A stretch of 64,000 nt of DNA from Candidatus Ozemibacter sibiricus (GCA_003327425.1 QOQW01000002.1:1-64000), one strand, 5' to 3'. Counted from the first letter of the stretch, positions 17,652 to 26,918 are shown. The notes: generated by a model from the sequence alone, not told the origin. Made by a program: numbers and translations.

Positions 17652-19181
17652 ATGATCGTCTGTCACCGGATCAAACCCCAGACCTACTTCGACTCGGTCA
17701 CGCTGATGCTGGTCGGCACCGAGCTGAAGAAGCTGCCTGGGGTGACCAACGCGGTGGTCGGCATGGGAACCGACTACAACCTCGACAGCCTGAAACGGCT
17801 GGGCATGTACAGCGACGCCTTCGCGGGCGTGACCCCGGCCGACCTGGTGCTGGCCGTCCAGGCCGCCGATCAGCCCGCCGGCGAAGCCGCCCTGGCGGCC
17901 GCCGAAGACCTGTTGCAGCGGCGGCCGGCCCCCGCCAGCCGCGGCGCCGCCTACGCCCCCACCACGCAGGATGGCGGCGCCCGCCTGCTGCCCGACGCCA
18001 ATCTGGTGCTGATCAGCGTGCCCGGTCCGTTCGCCGCGCGCGAGACCGAGATCGCCCTCGCGGCCGGCCGGCATGTCATGCTGTTTTCCGACAATGTCCC
18101 GCTCGAGGACGAGGTCCGCCTGAAGGAGATGGCGGTCCGGAAGGGGCTGCTGGTCATGGGCCCCGACTGCGGCACCGCCATCATCAACCAGGTGCCCCTC
18201 GCCTTCGCCAACGTGGTGCGCCCCGGCGACATCGGCCTGGTGGCCGCCTCCGGCACCGGCCTGCAGGAAGTCACCGCCCTGATCACCCGCCTGGGGTTCG
18301 GCATCAGCCAGGCCATCGGCGTGGGCGGCCGCGACCTGTCCGAGAAGGTCGGCGGCCGCATGACCCTGCTGGCCGCCCAGGCCCTCGCCGACGACCCCAG
18401 GACGAAGGTCATCGTCCTGATCTCCAAGCCCCCCGCTCCCGCCGTGGTCGAGGCCCTCTTCGCCAGGCTCCAGCAGATCCGCAAGCCGGTGGTCGTCTAT
18501 TTCATCGGCGCCGATCCGCAGATGATCACCCGGGCCGGCTTCCGCGCCGCCGCCCATCTCGAGGACGCCGCCCTCCAGGCCTGCGCCCTGGCGGGGGGGC
18601 GGCCGGTGTCGCCGCTGCTGTCGCTCGACGAGATCCGGCGCCGAGCGGCCGGCCAGACCCTGCCCGGCCGCTTCGTCCGGGGCCTGTACTCGGGCGGCAC
18701 CCTGTGCGACGAGGCCCAGCGTCTGCTGCAAGGGTCCCTCGGCGAGATCTGGTCGAACACCCCGGTGCCGGGCTGCCGCGCGTTGCCCGACCCCTTCCAG
18801 AGTCGCGGCCACTGCATCGTCGACCTGGGCGACGACACCTTCACCCGCGGCCGCGCCCATCCGATGATCGACCCCGCCTACCGCCAGGAGCGCCTGCAGG
18901 CCGAGGCCGCCGACCCCGACGTCGGCCTGATCTTCTTCGATGTCGTGCTCGGCTTCGGATCGCATCCCGACATGGCGGGAGCGATGGCCGAGGCGGTACG
19001 CCAGGTGCGAGCCCGCGGTGGCCACCAGCCGCGCTTCGCCGCGACCATCCTGGGCACCGAGGGCGATCCCCAGAACCTCCGCCGGCAGGAGGCCACCCTG
19101 GCCGACGCCGGCATCGACACCTTCCCGTCCAATGTCGCGCTGGTCACCTACGTCCAGCATTTGATCGCTTCGAAGGGATGA
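17652..19181 (+). CDS. fdrA: FdrA-family protein (acyl-CoA synthetase fold; oxamate carbamoyltransferase-type subunit)
   Basis: 509 residues. The CoA-binding/ligase-like fold of FdrA is recognised from VVGMGTDYNLDSL near 36, LLVMGPDCGTAIINQVPLAF near 170-190, AASGTGLQEV near 200 and IGVGGRDLSE near 222. In E. coli, FdrA with the YlbE and YlbF proteins has been assigned to oxamate carbamoyltransferase (AllFGH), which splits oxalurate into oxamate and carbamoyl phosphate in allantoin breakdown. This copy stops before the C-terminal segment of E. coli-type FdrA (about 555 residues); that segment follows as a separate gene. GAGGAGGGGAAGG precedes the ATG. A DUF1116 gene follows, but no DUF2877 (AllH) or carbamate kinase gene is in the window. 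Confidence 0.85.
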   Translation: MIVCHRIKPQTYFDSVTLMLVGTELKKLPGVTNAVVGMGTDYNLDSLKRLGMYSDAFAGVTPADLVLAVQAADQPAGEAALAAAEDLLQRRPAPASRGAAYAPTTQDGGARLLPDANLVLISVPGPFAARETEIALAAGRHVMLFSDNVPLEDEVRLKEMAVRKGLLVMGPDCGTAIINQVPLAFANVVRPGDIGLVAASGTGLQEVTALITRLGFGISQAIGVGGRDLSEKVGGRMTLLAAQALADDPRTKVIVLISKPPAPAVVEALFARLQQIRKPVVVYFIGADPQMITRAGFRAAAHLEDAALQACALAGGRPVSPLLSLDEIRRRAAGQTLPGRFVRGLYSGGTLCDEAQRLLQGSLGEIWSNTPVPGCRALPDPFQSRGHCIVDLGDDTFTRGRAHPMIDPAYRQERLQAEAADPDVGLIFFDVVLGFGSHPDMAGAMAEAVRQVRARGGHQPRFAATILGTEGDPQNLRRQEATLADAGIDTFPSNVALVTYVQHLIASKG

Positions 19182-19185
19182 GAGC

Positions 19186-19389
19186 ATGTCCGCCATCCAT
19201 GACCTGTTCACCAGTCCGATCAAAGTCATCAACGTCGGCCTGCCCAGTTTCGCGGCCGACCTCCAGCGCCAGAACGTGCCCGTCGTCCACGTCGACTGGA
19301 AGCCCCCGGCGGGCGGCAATCCCCGGATCGCCGCCCTGCTGGATCGCATCCGCCGCTGGCAGGCCCAGGTGCGGGCCGGGAAGGAGTGA
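19186..19389 (+). CDS. Detached FdrA C-terminal domain, 67 residues
   Basis: Small protein with IKVINVGLPSFAADL, VPVVHVDW and PAGGNPRIAALLDRI. As I recall it, the last part of E. coli FdrA reads very similarly (VINIGL, SFALEL, VAGGNKKLA). It begins 4 nt after the fdrA stop, in a different reading frame, with GAAGGGATGAGAG upstream as a possible ribosome site, and is followed 3 nt later by the DUF1116 gene. Likely a natural gene split giving a separate subunit; a frameshift in FdrA cannot be excluded from one sequence. Confidence 0.75.
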   Translation: MSAIHDLFTSPIKVINVGLPSFAADLQRQNVPVVHVDWKPPAGGNPRIAALLDRIRRWQAQVRAGKE

Positions 19390-19392
19390 GCG

Positions 19393-20646
19393 ATGAAACC
19401 GCTCGATATCGCCGCCATCAACCGCGAGGCCGTGCAGGCCATCCAGAAGGTGCAACCCGAACTGGTCGGCATCGGGATCGCCGGCGAGGTGGTGCCGCGC
19501 CTGCGCCGGAACCTGGTGCTGCACGCCGGCCCCCCCATCACCTGGGACCGCATGTGCGGCCCCCTGCGCGGGGCGGTCATGGGCGCCCTGGTCTACGAAG
19601 GGCTGGCCCGCAGCATTCCCGAAGCCGAGCGCCTGGCCGCGTCCGGCGAGATCGCCTTCGAACCCTGGCACGAACACGACGGGGTCGGCCCCATGGCCGG
19701 CGTGGCCACCGCCTCCATGCCCGTCTGGATCGTCGAAGACCGCGCCAGCGGCCGCCGCACCTTCTGTACGCTCAACGAAGGGCTGGGCAAGGTGCTGCGC
19801 TACGGCGCCTACTCGGAGGAGGTGCTGACCCGCCTGCGCTGGATGCGCGACGTGCTCGGCCCCGTGCTGCAGGAGGCCCTGACCAGGCGCCCTCCGATCA
19901 ACCTCAAAGCGCTCATCGCCCAGGCCCTCCAGATGGGCGACGAAGTCCACAACCGCCATCGCGCCGCCACCTCGCTGCTCTTCCGCGAGCTGGCGCCGGC
20001 CATCCTCAGGACCCGCGCCCCGACCGACGACCAGGTCAAGGTGCTCGAGTTCCTGCACGCCAACGATCACACCTTCCTCAACCTGTCGATGCCCGCCGCC
20101 AAGCTCATGCTGCAGGCCGCCGAGTGGCGGGAAGGCTGCACCCTCGTCACCACCATGGCCCGCAACGGCACCGACTTCGGCATCCGGGTGGCGGGCCTGC
20201 CGCACCGCTGGTTCACCGGTCCGGCCGGGCAGGTCAAGGGCCTGCTCTTCCCGGGGTTCATCGAAGCCGACTGCAATCCTGACATCGGCGACTCGGCCAT
20301 CACCGAAACCGTCGGTCTGGGCGGCTTCTCGATGGCGGCCGCCCCGGCCATCGTCAAGTTCGTCGGCGGCACCGTGGCCGATGCCATGCGCTACACCCAG
20401 ACCATGTACGAGATCACCGTCGGCGAGTCCGAGGCCTTCCAGATCCCCTCCCTCGATTTCCGGGGGGCGCCCCTCGGCATCGATCTGCTGAAGGTCTGCG
20501 AAACCGGCATCCTGCCCCAGATCAACACCGGCATCGCCCACCGCGAGGCGGGCGTCGGCCAGGTGGGAGCGGGCCTGGTCAACCCGCCCCGCCAGTGCTT
20601 CGAGGCCGCCCTCGCCGCGTTCGTCGAGATCTATTGTCCAGAATGA
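19393..20646 (+). CDS. DUF1116 protein, YlbE/AllG-like
   Basis: 417 residues, full family length. Closely follows the E. coli YlbE pattern: LHAGPPITW near 41, GPLRGAVMGALVYEGLA near 53, CTLNEGLGKVLRYGAYSEEVLTR near 117-140, MARNGTDFGIRVAGL near 252, SAITETVGLGGF near 298 and the C-terminal TGIAHREAGVGQVGAG. In E. coli this protein is one of three components of oxamate carbamoyltransferase. It follows the FdrA C-terminal gene with a 3-nt gap and is clearly in the same operon. With FdrA it is expected to handle oxalurate/oxamate or a related carbamoylated substrate in the cytoplasm. Confidence 0.88.
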   Translation: MKPLDIAAINREAVQAIQKVQPELVGIGIAGEVVPRLRRNLVLHAGPPITWDRMCGPLRGAVMGALVYEGLARSIPEAERLAASGEIAFEPWHEHDGVGPMAGVATASMPVWIVEDRASGRRTFCTLNEGLGKVLRYGAYSEEVLTRLRWMRDVLGPVLQEALTRRPPINLKALIAQALQMGDEVHNRHRAATSLLFRELAPAILRTRAPTDDQVKVLEFLHANDHTFLNLSMPAAKLMLQAAEWREGCTLVTTMARNGTDFGIRVAGLPHRWFTGPAGQVKGLLFPGFIEADCNPDIGDSAITETVGLGGFSMAAAPAIVKFVGGTVADAMRYTQTMYEITVGESEAFQIPSLDFRGAPLGIDLLKVCETGILPQINTGIAHREAGVGQVGAGLVNPPRQCFEAALAAFVEIYCPE

Positions 20647-20695
20647 CATTCATGTACTGATGAGTCCAAAATTATCAGCGCAAAGGAGAGCTTCC

Positions 20696-21484
20696 GTGAA
20701 CGTCAAGATGTACGACCTGACTCAGCGTCTCAGCATCCACACCCCGCCCTGGCCGAGCTACATGCCCCTCCAGGTGCAGTATTTCAAACGCATCGCCGGC
20801 GCCCACATGGGCCAGGGCGCCAACGGCCAGATCATCAAGACCAGCAACCACGTCGGCACCCATATCGACGGCGAGATCCATTTCGTGGCCAACGGGCGCA
20901 CCATCGGCGACACTCCCCTCGAGGAATTCTGCGGCGAAGGCGTCGTCGTCGACATCTCCCAGGACGTCGAGGACTACAGCCTCTATTCGCCCGAGATGCT
21001 GACCAAACGCGCCGATATCCGCAAAGGCGACATCCTGATCATCAACACCGGCTACCATCGCTACGGCTGGGACCAGCCCGAAGCCGACGAAGTGCGCTAC
21101 ATGGTCAAGCACCCCGGGCCCAGCCCCGAATTCCATGAATGGGCCCTGTCGATGCAATTCAAATGGATCGGCGTCGACTGCGGCTCGGCCGACCATCCGA
21201 TGAACACCATCCTGCGCCAGTGGCATCCCAAGCTGTTCGCCGAGGCCGAAGCGAAGCTGCGCAAAAAGTACAAGAAAAGCTGGGACGAACTCTTCCCCTA
21301 TGAAGACTACTACCAGGTCATGCACCTCAAGCTGTTCCCCAAGGGCCTCATCCATGCCGAGAATCTGGGCGGCGACATCGACCAGCTCAACAACAAGCGC
21401 ACCTGGATCGGCCTCTTCCCCTGGCGGGCCATCGAACTCGAATCCTGCATCTGCCGCATCGTCGCCTTCGAGTTCAAGAAGTAG
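20696..21484 (+). CDS. Cyclase-family metal-dependent hydrolase (kynurenine formamidase/isatin hydrolase-like)
   Basis: 262 residues from a GTG chosen because AAAGGAG lies 7 nt upstream; an ATG 36 nt earlier has no such site. The family signature HVGTHIDGEIHF (about 57-68) supplies metal-binding His and Asp residues; the protein also has DILIINTGYHRYGW and GVDCGSADHP motifs. Relatives hydrolyse cyclic or open amides such as N-formylkynurenine and isatin. Last gene of the fdrA operon, ended by the hairpin at 21497. Its neighbours suggest ring opening or amide hydrolysis in heterocycle breakdown; the exact substrate is unknown. Confidence 0.82.
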   Translation: MNVKMYDLTQRLSIHTPPWPSYMPLQVQYFKRIAGAHMGQGANGQIIKTSNHVGTHIDGEIHFVANGRTIGDTPLEEFCGEGVVVDISQDVEDYSLYSPEMLTKRADIRKGDILIINTGYHRYGWDQPEADEVRYMVKHPGPSPEFHEWALSMQFKWIGVDCGSADHPMNTILRQWHPKLFAEAEAKLRKKYKKSWDELFPYEDYYQVMHLKLFPKGLIHAENLGGDIDQLNNKRTWIGLFPWRAIELESCICRIVAFEFKK

Positions 21485-21496
21485 ATTCCGATCGGG

Positions 21497-21529
21497 AAGG
21501 GGGCCGCGGGGCGAGCCGGCGGCCCCCTT
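21497..21529 (+). terminator. Terminator of the fdrA operon
   Basis: Perfect 11-bp stem (21497-21507 AAGGGGGCCGC with 21519-21529 GCGGCCCCCTT) and an 11-nt loop, 12 nt after the stop codon. Only a TT tail. Confidence 0.65.
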
Positions 21530-21555
21530 GCCCCGCCCGTCCCCAGGAGGGAGCC

Positions 21556-23547
21556 ATGGACTTCCGGACCCTGCTCGGCCTGCTGGTGCTGACTCTCACG
21601 CTCGGCCTCCTTGCGCCCGCCGCCGCCCGCGACCTCGAGCGAGAAACGGCGTCCCTTCTCTACGAACCAGACGAAGTGGTCACCGCCATGCGGACCCCCG
21701 AGCCCGCCCTCGAGTCGCCCGCCATCATGACGGTGCTGACCCGGGAACAGATTCGCGCCCTGGGCGTCCGGACCCTGCCCGAACTGCTCGAGTTCGTGCC
21801 CGGCTTCGTTCCCCAGCGGTCGGTCGCCGGCGACTGGTGGCCAGGACCGCGCGGCCTCCTCGACTCAAACCGGAACTTCATGGTGATGGTCGATGGCCTC
21901 AGCATCAACAACCAGTTCCTCAGCTCCCCCTACTGGACCTACGACCTCCTCGATCTGAGCCGCTTCTCCCGCATCGAGATCATGCGGGGGCCGGGCTCGG
22001 CCCTGTACGGGGCCACGGCCTTCCTCGCGGTCATCAACTGCCTCACCGATCCCCACCCAGCCGTCGACGGCACCCTGCGCACCACCATCGGCACCTTCAA
22101 TACCCGCGGCATCGGCCTGGACCGGGTGTTTCAGGCCGGGCGCACCCGGTTCGACCTGCGCCTGTCGGGCAGCAGCAGCGACGGCCAGAGCCGGTTCGTC
22201 CCCCGCGACCTCTACGGCAACGCCGGTCTGACCCACGATGGGTTCACCAAGCGCGATCTGCTGCTGAAGGTCAGCGATCCCCGAGGCTGGACGTTCCTGG
22301 CCCATCACGTGGAGGGGCATCGCGAAGGCTATCTGGGCTACAGCGACAACCTGAACGATCAGACCTTCTTCCGACGGTCCAACGACCTGTTCTCGTTGCG
22401 CTATCAGCGTAACCTCGCGGACGGAGGGGAATTGAGCGCCACCGTGTTCCACAACCGGTTCAGCGACAGCGAAGAGGCCCAGATCTTCCCGCCAGGGTAC
22501 ACCGACCCCGCCGGCGTCCTCTTTCCCAGCGGGGCTCGCGGCCTGAGCCTGTCCCGCGATGCCGCGACCAGCGTTTCCCTCCACTGGCAGGCGCCGCGGT
22601 CTCGTCGCCACCGGTGGAGCGCCGGCGCCGAGGTGACCGCCATCGACCTCGCCGAGTCGGCGGTCCATGCTTCGCTCGCCTTCCCGACCGATCCAAGCCG
22701 TCTGGCCTTCCTGCCCGGGGCCTATCCCCCTCCCGAACGCGCCTCGAACCGATCGTTCACCCTCCAGGACGACATCGACCTCGGCCAGACCACGCGCCTG
22801 GTCATAGGCGCTCGCCAGGATCACCATTCGCAATATGGCCATGCCTTCAGCCCGCGGGTGGGCTTGATCCACCGGTGGTCCGCGCGCTGGACCGGCAAAC
22901 TGTTGTACGGCTGCGCGTTCCGCAATCCCAGCTTCTTCGAGCGCAATTCCAACCCGACCCTCGCCCCCGAACACATCAATACCTGGGAGACGCAGCTGGT
23001 AGGCGAACTCGCCAACGGTTGGCTCACCAAGGTCAATCTATTTTCCAACCGCTTGACGGATCGCATCGAAAGCACCGTCACCACCGAAGCCTGCGTGAAC
23101 GTCGATCAGACGCGGTTCGACGGCCTCGAGCTGGAAGTCCGGAAGCGATTCCGGGCATCTCAGGAACTGTTCGCCAATGTCTCGACCGTCCGCCGCCGGC
23201 AGATCACCCGCCCGGAAGCCATCTTCCCCCTGCTGCCCCACAACAAGCTCAACTTCGGCTATAGCTGCCGGGTGGCCGGCTTCGATACCACCATCTGGGG
23301 CAACTTCACGTCGAAATGGAACCGCAACGTCGCCGACCCCCGCCCCCCCCTGCCGGGGTTCCGCCAGATCCATCTGACCGTCCAGAAAACGGGCTTCCCC
23401 GGCCTTGGCGACCGGGTCCTGCTGCGGGTCCGCAACCTGTTGAACCGCTCGTTCGCCTACCCGCCTGGCGTCCCGGGCACCCTCAGCCTTGATGACTATC
23501 CGCAACCCGGACGGGAAATGTCCCTCGAATTCTCCTGGGATCTCTGA
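21556..23547 (+). CDS. TonB-dependent outer-membrane receptor
   Basis: 663 residues. Signal peptide about 1-24; a TonB-box-like DEVVTAM at 39-45; plug domain with PALESPAIMTVLTREQIRALG, LPELLEFVPG, MVMVDGLSINN, IEIMRGPGSALYGATAFLAVIN; then a beta-barrel to the end (MSLEFSWDL, with aromatic/hydrophobic alternation typical of the last strand, though ending in Leu). Imports an unknown ligand across the outer membrane using TonB energy; no TonB/ExbBD genes are here. AGGAGGG precedes the ATG. The next genes (binding protein, sensor kinases) start 14 nt or less apart or overlap, which suggests uptake or sensing of the same ligand. Confidence 0.92.
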   Translation: MDFRTLLGLLVLTLTLGLLAPAAARDLERETASLLYEPDEVVTAMRTPEPALESPAIMTVLTREQIRALGVRTLPELLEFVPGFVPQRSVAGDWWPGPRGLLDSNRNFMVMVDGLSINNQFLSSPYWTYDLLDLSRFSRIEIMRGPGSALYGATAFLAVINCLTDPHPAVDGTLRTTIGTFNTRGIGLDRVFQAGRTRFDLRLSGSSSDGQSRFVPRDLYGNAGLTHDGFTKRDLLLKVSDPRGWTFLAHHVEGHREGYLGYSDNLNDQTFFRRSNDLFSLRYQRNLADGGELSATVFHNRFSDSEEAQIFPPGYTDPAGVLFPSGARGLSLSRDAATSVSLHWQAPRSRRHRWSAGAEVTAIDLAESAVHASLAFPTDPSRLAFLPGAYPPPERASNRSFTLQDDIDLGQTTRLVIGARQDHHSQYGHAFSPRVGLIHRWSARWTGKLLYGCAFRNPSFFERNSNPTLAPEHINTWETQLVGELANGWLTKVNLFSNRLTDRIESTVTTEACVNVDQTRFDGLELEVRKRFRASQELFANVSTVRRRQITRPEAIFPLLPHNKLNFGYSCRVAGFDTTIWGNFTSKWNRNVADPRPPLPGFRQIHLTVQKTGFPGLGDRVLLRVRNLLNRSFAYPPGVPGTLSLDDYPQPGREMSLEFSWDL

Positions 23548-23560
23548 GCCCTCCCGACCG

Positions 23561-24487
23561 ATGAACCCCTGTCCCCGCCCCATCTGCCATCTGGGCTGCC
23601 CGCCCGGCACTCGGCCTCGAGCCATGCTGGTTCTGCTGGCCATCTGGCTGGTGGCGAGCCTCGGGGCGAGCCAGGCCGCCGAAGAGGAGATCTGGGTGTT
23701 CTATCGCCCTGACATCCCCCTCTATGCCGACACGCTCAAGGAACTGATCGCCCGCCACGGCCCCCGGCTGGTGCCCTGCCCGGTGGGCCGGGTCTCGGCC
23801 AGCTTCCTCGAGAGCCGGTCGCCCCGGTGGGCGATCGCGCTGGGCGACACCGCCTTGCAACGGGCGCTGGCCATGCCCTGGCAGGTCCCCATCCTGGGGG
23901 TTTTCATCGACCAGACCACGGTCGATCCCCGCGTCATGCTGCTGGAAGTCAAGCAACCGCATGAACTGCAGTTCGCCACGCTCCTCCGCCTGCAGCCCGC
24001 CATCTCCCGGATCTGGTACCCCTATACCACGGAGCGGTTCGCCCCTGGTCCATCGCTGCAGCGCGCCGCCGCCAATGCCAGATTGCAGGTGGTGGCCGAA
24101 CAGGTGAGCGATCCCCGCCGCCTGCCCGAGGCCCTCCGCCAGTTCGCCGATCCCGCCATGGCCGTCCTCCTGCCCCCCGATCCTGGCCTCATGAACAGCG
24201 CCTTCCTCGACGCCCTCTTCCTGGCGGCCTTCCGTTCCCACACGCTGGTCATCGGCTTTTCCGAATCCCTCGTCCGGCAGGGGGCGGCCTTCGCCTTCGT
24301 CATGACCCCCGCCAACCTGGCCACCGCCCTCTCCGAAATTCTCCAGGACCCACCCTCCGAGGAGAGCTGGCCCGGACCGACCCGCCTCTTCCACCGGTGG
24401 AACCTGGCCATCAACCGAACCGTCCTGGGGAAGCTCGGCCTCGAAGTGCCCGCCGATCTCCTGGCCTCGGCCAGCCGCCTGTTCTGA
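23561..24487 (+). CDS. Periplasmic binding protein, ABC substrate-binding PF04392-like
   Basis: 308 residues from the ATG at 23561, 13 nt after the receptor stop; an ATG at 23624 directly before the signal peptide (MLVLLAIWLVASLGASQAA) is equally possible. The mature part has the two-lobed TrpX/PF04392-like pattern: VFYRPDIPLYADTLKEL, LGDTALQRAL, VPILGVFIDQ, AVLLPPDPGLMNSAFLDALF, LVIGFSESLVRQGAAFAFV. No ABC permease or ATPase is adjacent; the next gene is a sensor kinase. Such proteins next to TonB receptors and kinases probably act as ligand receptors for signalling, which is inference here. Confidence 0.72.
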   Translation: MNPCPRPICHLGCPPGTRPRAMLVLLAIWLVASLGASQAAEEEIWVFYRPDIPLYADTLKELIARHGPRLVPCPVGRVSASFLESRSPRWAIALGDTALQRALAMPWQVPILGVFIDQTTVDPRVMLLEVKQPHELQFATLLRLQPAISRIWYPYTTERFAPGPSLQRAAANARLQVVAEQVSDPRRLPEALRQFADPAMAVLLPPDPGLMNSAFLDALFLAAFRSHTLVIGFSESLVRQGAAFAFVMTPANLATALSEILQDPPSEESWPGPTRLFHRWNLAINRTVLGKLGLEVPADLLASASRLF

Positions 24488-24492
24488 CCGCC

Positions 24493-26472
24493 ATGCCATC
24501 GCTCCGCTTCCGCATCCTGCTGGCATTCATCGGCACCATCACCTTGCTGTCGACCGCTCTGGGGTTCTGGCACTACCGCCACCTCCGCGACCTGGTCACG
24601 CGCAGTTTCACCGCCGACTCCCAGGTCTTCGCCCATCTGATCGCCCGGCAGGCCGTCGCTCCCCTCTTCGCCGAGGATGCCGCCGCCCTGGAACGCCTGG
24701 CTTCCCAAGCCCTGGCTCTGCCCTCCCTGCACGGCATCGCCTTCTGGACGGCGGAGGGCCGCCTGCTCCAAGCCTTTCCTGCCGGCGACCTCCCTTTCTC
24801 ACCGTTCGCCAGCACCGCCATCGCCCTGGACGACCTGCCGGCCGCGGCCGCTACCGGCCGCGGCGTCCTGGTTCGCGCCCCCGTCATGCTCGCCACCTTG
24901 TCGCCGGAAGGAGTGCCGACCGGCCCCCTCCGGCGCATCGGCGAGGTCAGCCTCTGGTTCACCCTGGACGACCTGACCCGCGAGCTGGCCAGCATTCGCA
25001 ACACGGTGGTGATGGCCGAGGCCCTCTTCGCCCTGGTGGCCGGCCTGCTCGTCTTCACCCTCGAGCGGTGGGCCACTCGTCCGCTCATCGCTCTGATCGA
25101 GAAGATCCGGGGCATCGCCGAAGGCGATCTCTCCATCCGGGTGGAGGTGCCGACCCGCGGCGGCGAGATCACCACCCTCTGCCAGAGCGTGAATCAGATG
25201 GCCGATGCCCTCCAACGGCACACGGCCAGCCTCGAACGGAGCCTGGCCGAGCGGACCGCCGCCCTGGACAAGCTGCAGGCCCTGATGGACAACATGAGCA
25301 ATGGCGTGATGGTCTGTCGGCCCCTGCCCGGCGAGGAGGACTTCCTCATCGAAGAACTCAACCGGGCCGCCGCGGGGCTCGGCCACCTCGCCCGCGACCA
25401 GGCGATCGGCCAGCCCGTGACGCACCTCCTGCCCGGTCTCCGCCCCATGGGCCTCCTGGAGGCGATGCGACGCGTGGCCCGAGAGGGCCGGCCCGAGCAT
25501 ATCGCGGAAGCGCGCTACGGCGATGACCGGACGCAGGGGTGGTGGGAGATCTTCCTGTATCGCCTGCCTTCGGGCGAAGTGGTGACCGTCGTCGCCGATA
25601 TCACCGAACGGAAATCGGCCGAAGAGGCCTGGCGCCGCTTCAACGCCGAACTCGACCAGCGCGTCCGGGATCGCACCGCCCAGCTGGAAGCGGCGAACCG
25701 CGAACTGGAAGCCTTCTCCTATTCCGTCTCCCATGACCTGCGCGCCCCGTTGCGCGGCATCGACGGCTGGAGCGTGGCCTTGCTGGAGGACTGCGCCGCG
25801 GGGCTGGATGAGCGGGGCCGGCAGTACCTCGGCCGGGTACGGGCCGAAGCCCAGCGCATGGGCCTGCTGATCGACGAACTGCTGCAATTGTCACGCGTCA
25901 CCCGTTCCAAGCTGGAACCGACCACGGTCGATCTGAGCGCCCTCGCCCAGAAGGTGGCCGACCGCCTGCGCGAGGCTCATCCCGACCGCCAGCTCGAATT
26001 CCTCATCGCTCCCGGCCTGCAGGCCCGTGGCGATCCCCTGCTGCTCGAGATCGTCCTGACCAATCTCCTCGACAACGCCTGCAAGTTCACCCGGCCCCGC
26101 TCGCCGGCCCGGATCGAATTCCGCCGCCTCGATCCGGCCATCGACACCGACCTGGCGGCCGGCCCGACCACCCGCTCGGACAGCGAATGGCCCGGCCACC
26201 CCGGCGGGCCGATCGGCCGGCCCGACCCCGCCACCCTGGCCAGGGTGCCCGTCTTCCTCGTCCGGGACAATGGCGTGGGCTTCGACATGGCCTACGCCGG
26301 CAAGCTGTTCGGCGCCTTCCAGCGGCTGCATCGCAGCTCGGAATTTCCCGGCACGGGCATCGGCCTGGCTACGGTAGCCCGCATCATCCATCGCCACGGC
26401 GGCCGCGTCTGGGGGGAATCCCGCCCCGATGCCGGCGCGACCTTCTATTTCACTCTGGGAGAACCGTCATGA
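24493..26472 (+). CDS. Membrane sensor histidine kinase (HAMP-PAS-HisKA-HATPase)
   Basis: 659 residues from the ATG at 24493, 5 nt after the previous stop. Helix 7-25, periplasmic domain to about 170, helix about 175-195, HAMP (IEKIRGIAEGDLSIRVEV), coiled coil, PAS domain about 265-375, second coiled coil, HisKA with phospho-acceptor H414 in SYSVSHDLRAPLRGI, then HATPase_c with N-box DNACKF and GTGIGLATVARII. The HisKA resembles that of phytochrome-type kinases, which usually pair with a single-domain receiver, as found directly downstream. Predicted to sense ligand at the periplasmic face, possibly through the binding protein encoded upstream. Overlaps the next gene by 4 nt (ATGA). Confidence 0.9.
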   Translation: MPSLRFRILLAFIGTITLLSTALGFWHYRHLRDLVTRSFTADSQVFAHLIARQAVAPLFAEDAAALERLASQALALPSLHGIAFWTAEGRLLQAFPAGDLPFSPFASTAIALDDLPAAAATGRGVLVRAPVMLATLSPEGVPTGPLRRIGEVSLWFTLDDLTRELASIRNTVVMAEALFALVAGLLVFTLERWATRPLIALIEKIRGIAEGDLSIRVEVPTRGGEITTLCQSVNQMADALQRHTASLERSLAERTAALDKLQALMDNMSNGVMVCRPLPGEEDFLIEELNRAAAGLGHLARDQAIGQPVTHLLPGLRPMGLLEAMRRVAREGRPEHIAEARYGDDRTQGWWEIFLYRLPSGEVVTVVADITERKSAEEAWRRFNAELDQRVRDRTAQLEAANRELEAFSYSVSHDLRAPLRGIDGWSVALLEDCAAGLDERGRQYLGRVRAEAQRMGLLIDELLQLSRVTRSKLEPTTVDLSALAQKVADRLREAHPDRQLEFLIAPGLQARGDPLLLEIVLTNLLDNACKFTRPRSPARIEFRRLDPAIDTDLAAGPTTRSDSEWPGHPGGPIGRPDPATLARVPVFLVRDNGVGFDMAYAGKLFGAFQRLHRSSEFPGTGIGLATVARIIHRHGGRVWGESRPDAGATFYFTLGEPS

Positions 26473-26918
26473 CCCCCAAAATGATCCTGTTGGTCGAAGA
26501 CAATGCCAGCGATGTCGAATTGACCCGGCGCGCCCTCGGCAAAAGCCGCATCACCAATGAACTGGTGGTGGCCGAGGACGGTCAGCAGGCCCTCGACCTG
26601 CTGTTCGGCACGGCGACCCAACCAGGACTGGCTCCTGATCGGCTGCCCGCCCTGATCCTGCTCGACCTCAAGCTGCCACGCCTCGACGGCCTGGAAGTCC
26701 TGCGCCGGATCCGCGCCGACCACCGGACCCACCGGCTGCCCGTCGTCATCCTCACCACCTCGCGGGAAGAGCAGGACATCGCCGCCGGCTACGATCTCGG
26801 CGTCAACAGCTACATTCGCAAGCCGGTCGATTTCCATCAATTCGCCGAGGCCATTCAGAACCTGGGCTTGTACTGGCTGGTCCTGAACGAGGCCCCTCCA
26901 AAAGTCGACGAACCATGA
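26469..26918 (+). CDS. Single-domain response regulator (Rcp1-like)
   Basis: 149 residues, receiver domain only. Acidic pair in VEDNASD, phospho-acceptor D66 in LILLDLKLPRLDG, conserved Thr in VILTTSREEQD and Lys in YIRKPVDF. The longer loop and the C-terminal FAEAIQNLGLYWLVLNE match the receivers that partner phytochrome-like kinases. The start is fixed by ATGA overlap with the kinase stop; its stop in turn overlaps the next ATG by 4 nt. No output domain, so it probably acts by protein contact or phosphorelay, perhaps with the hybrid kinase that follows. Confidence 0.92.
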   Translation: MTPKMILLVEDNASDVELTRRALGKSRITNELVVAEDGQQALDLLFGTATQPGLAPDRLPALILLDLKLPRLDGLEVLRRIRADHRTHRLPVVILTTSREEQDIAAGYDLGVNSYIRKPVDFHQFAEAIQNLGLYWLVLNEAPPKVDEP

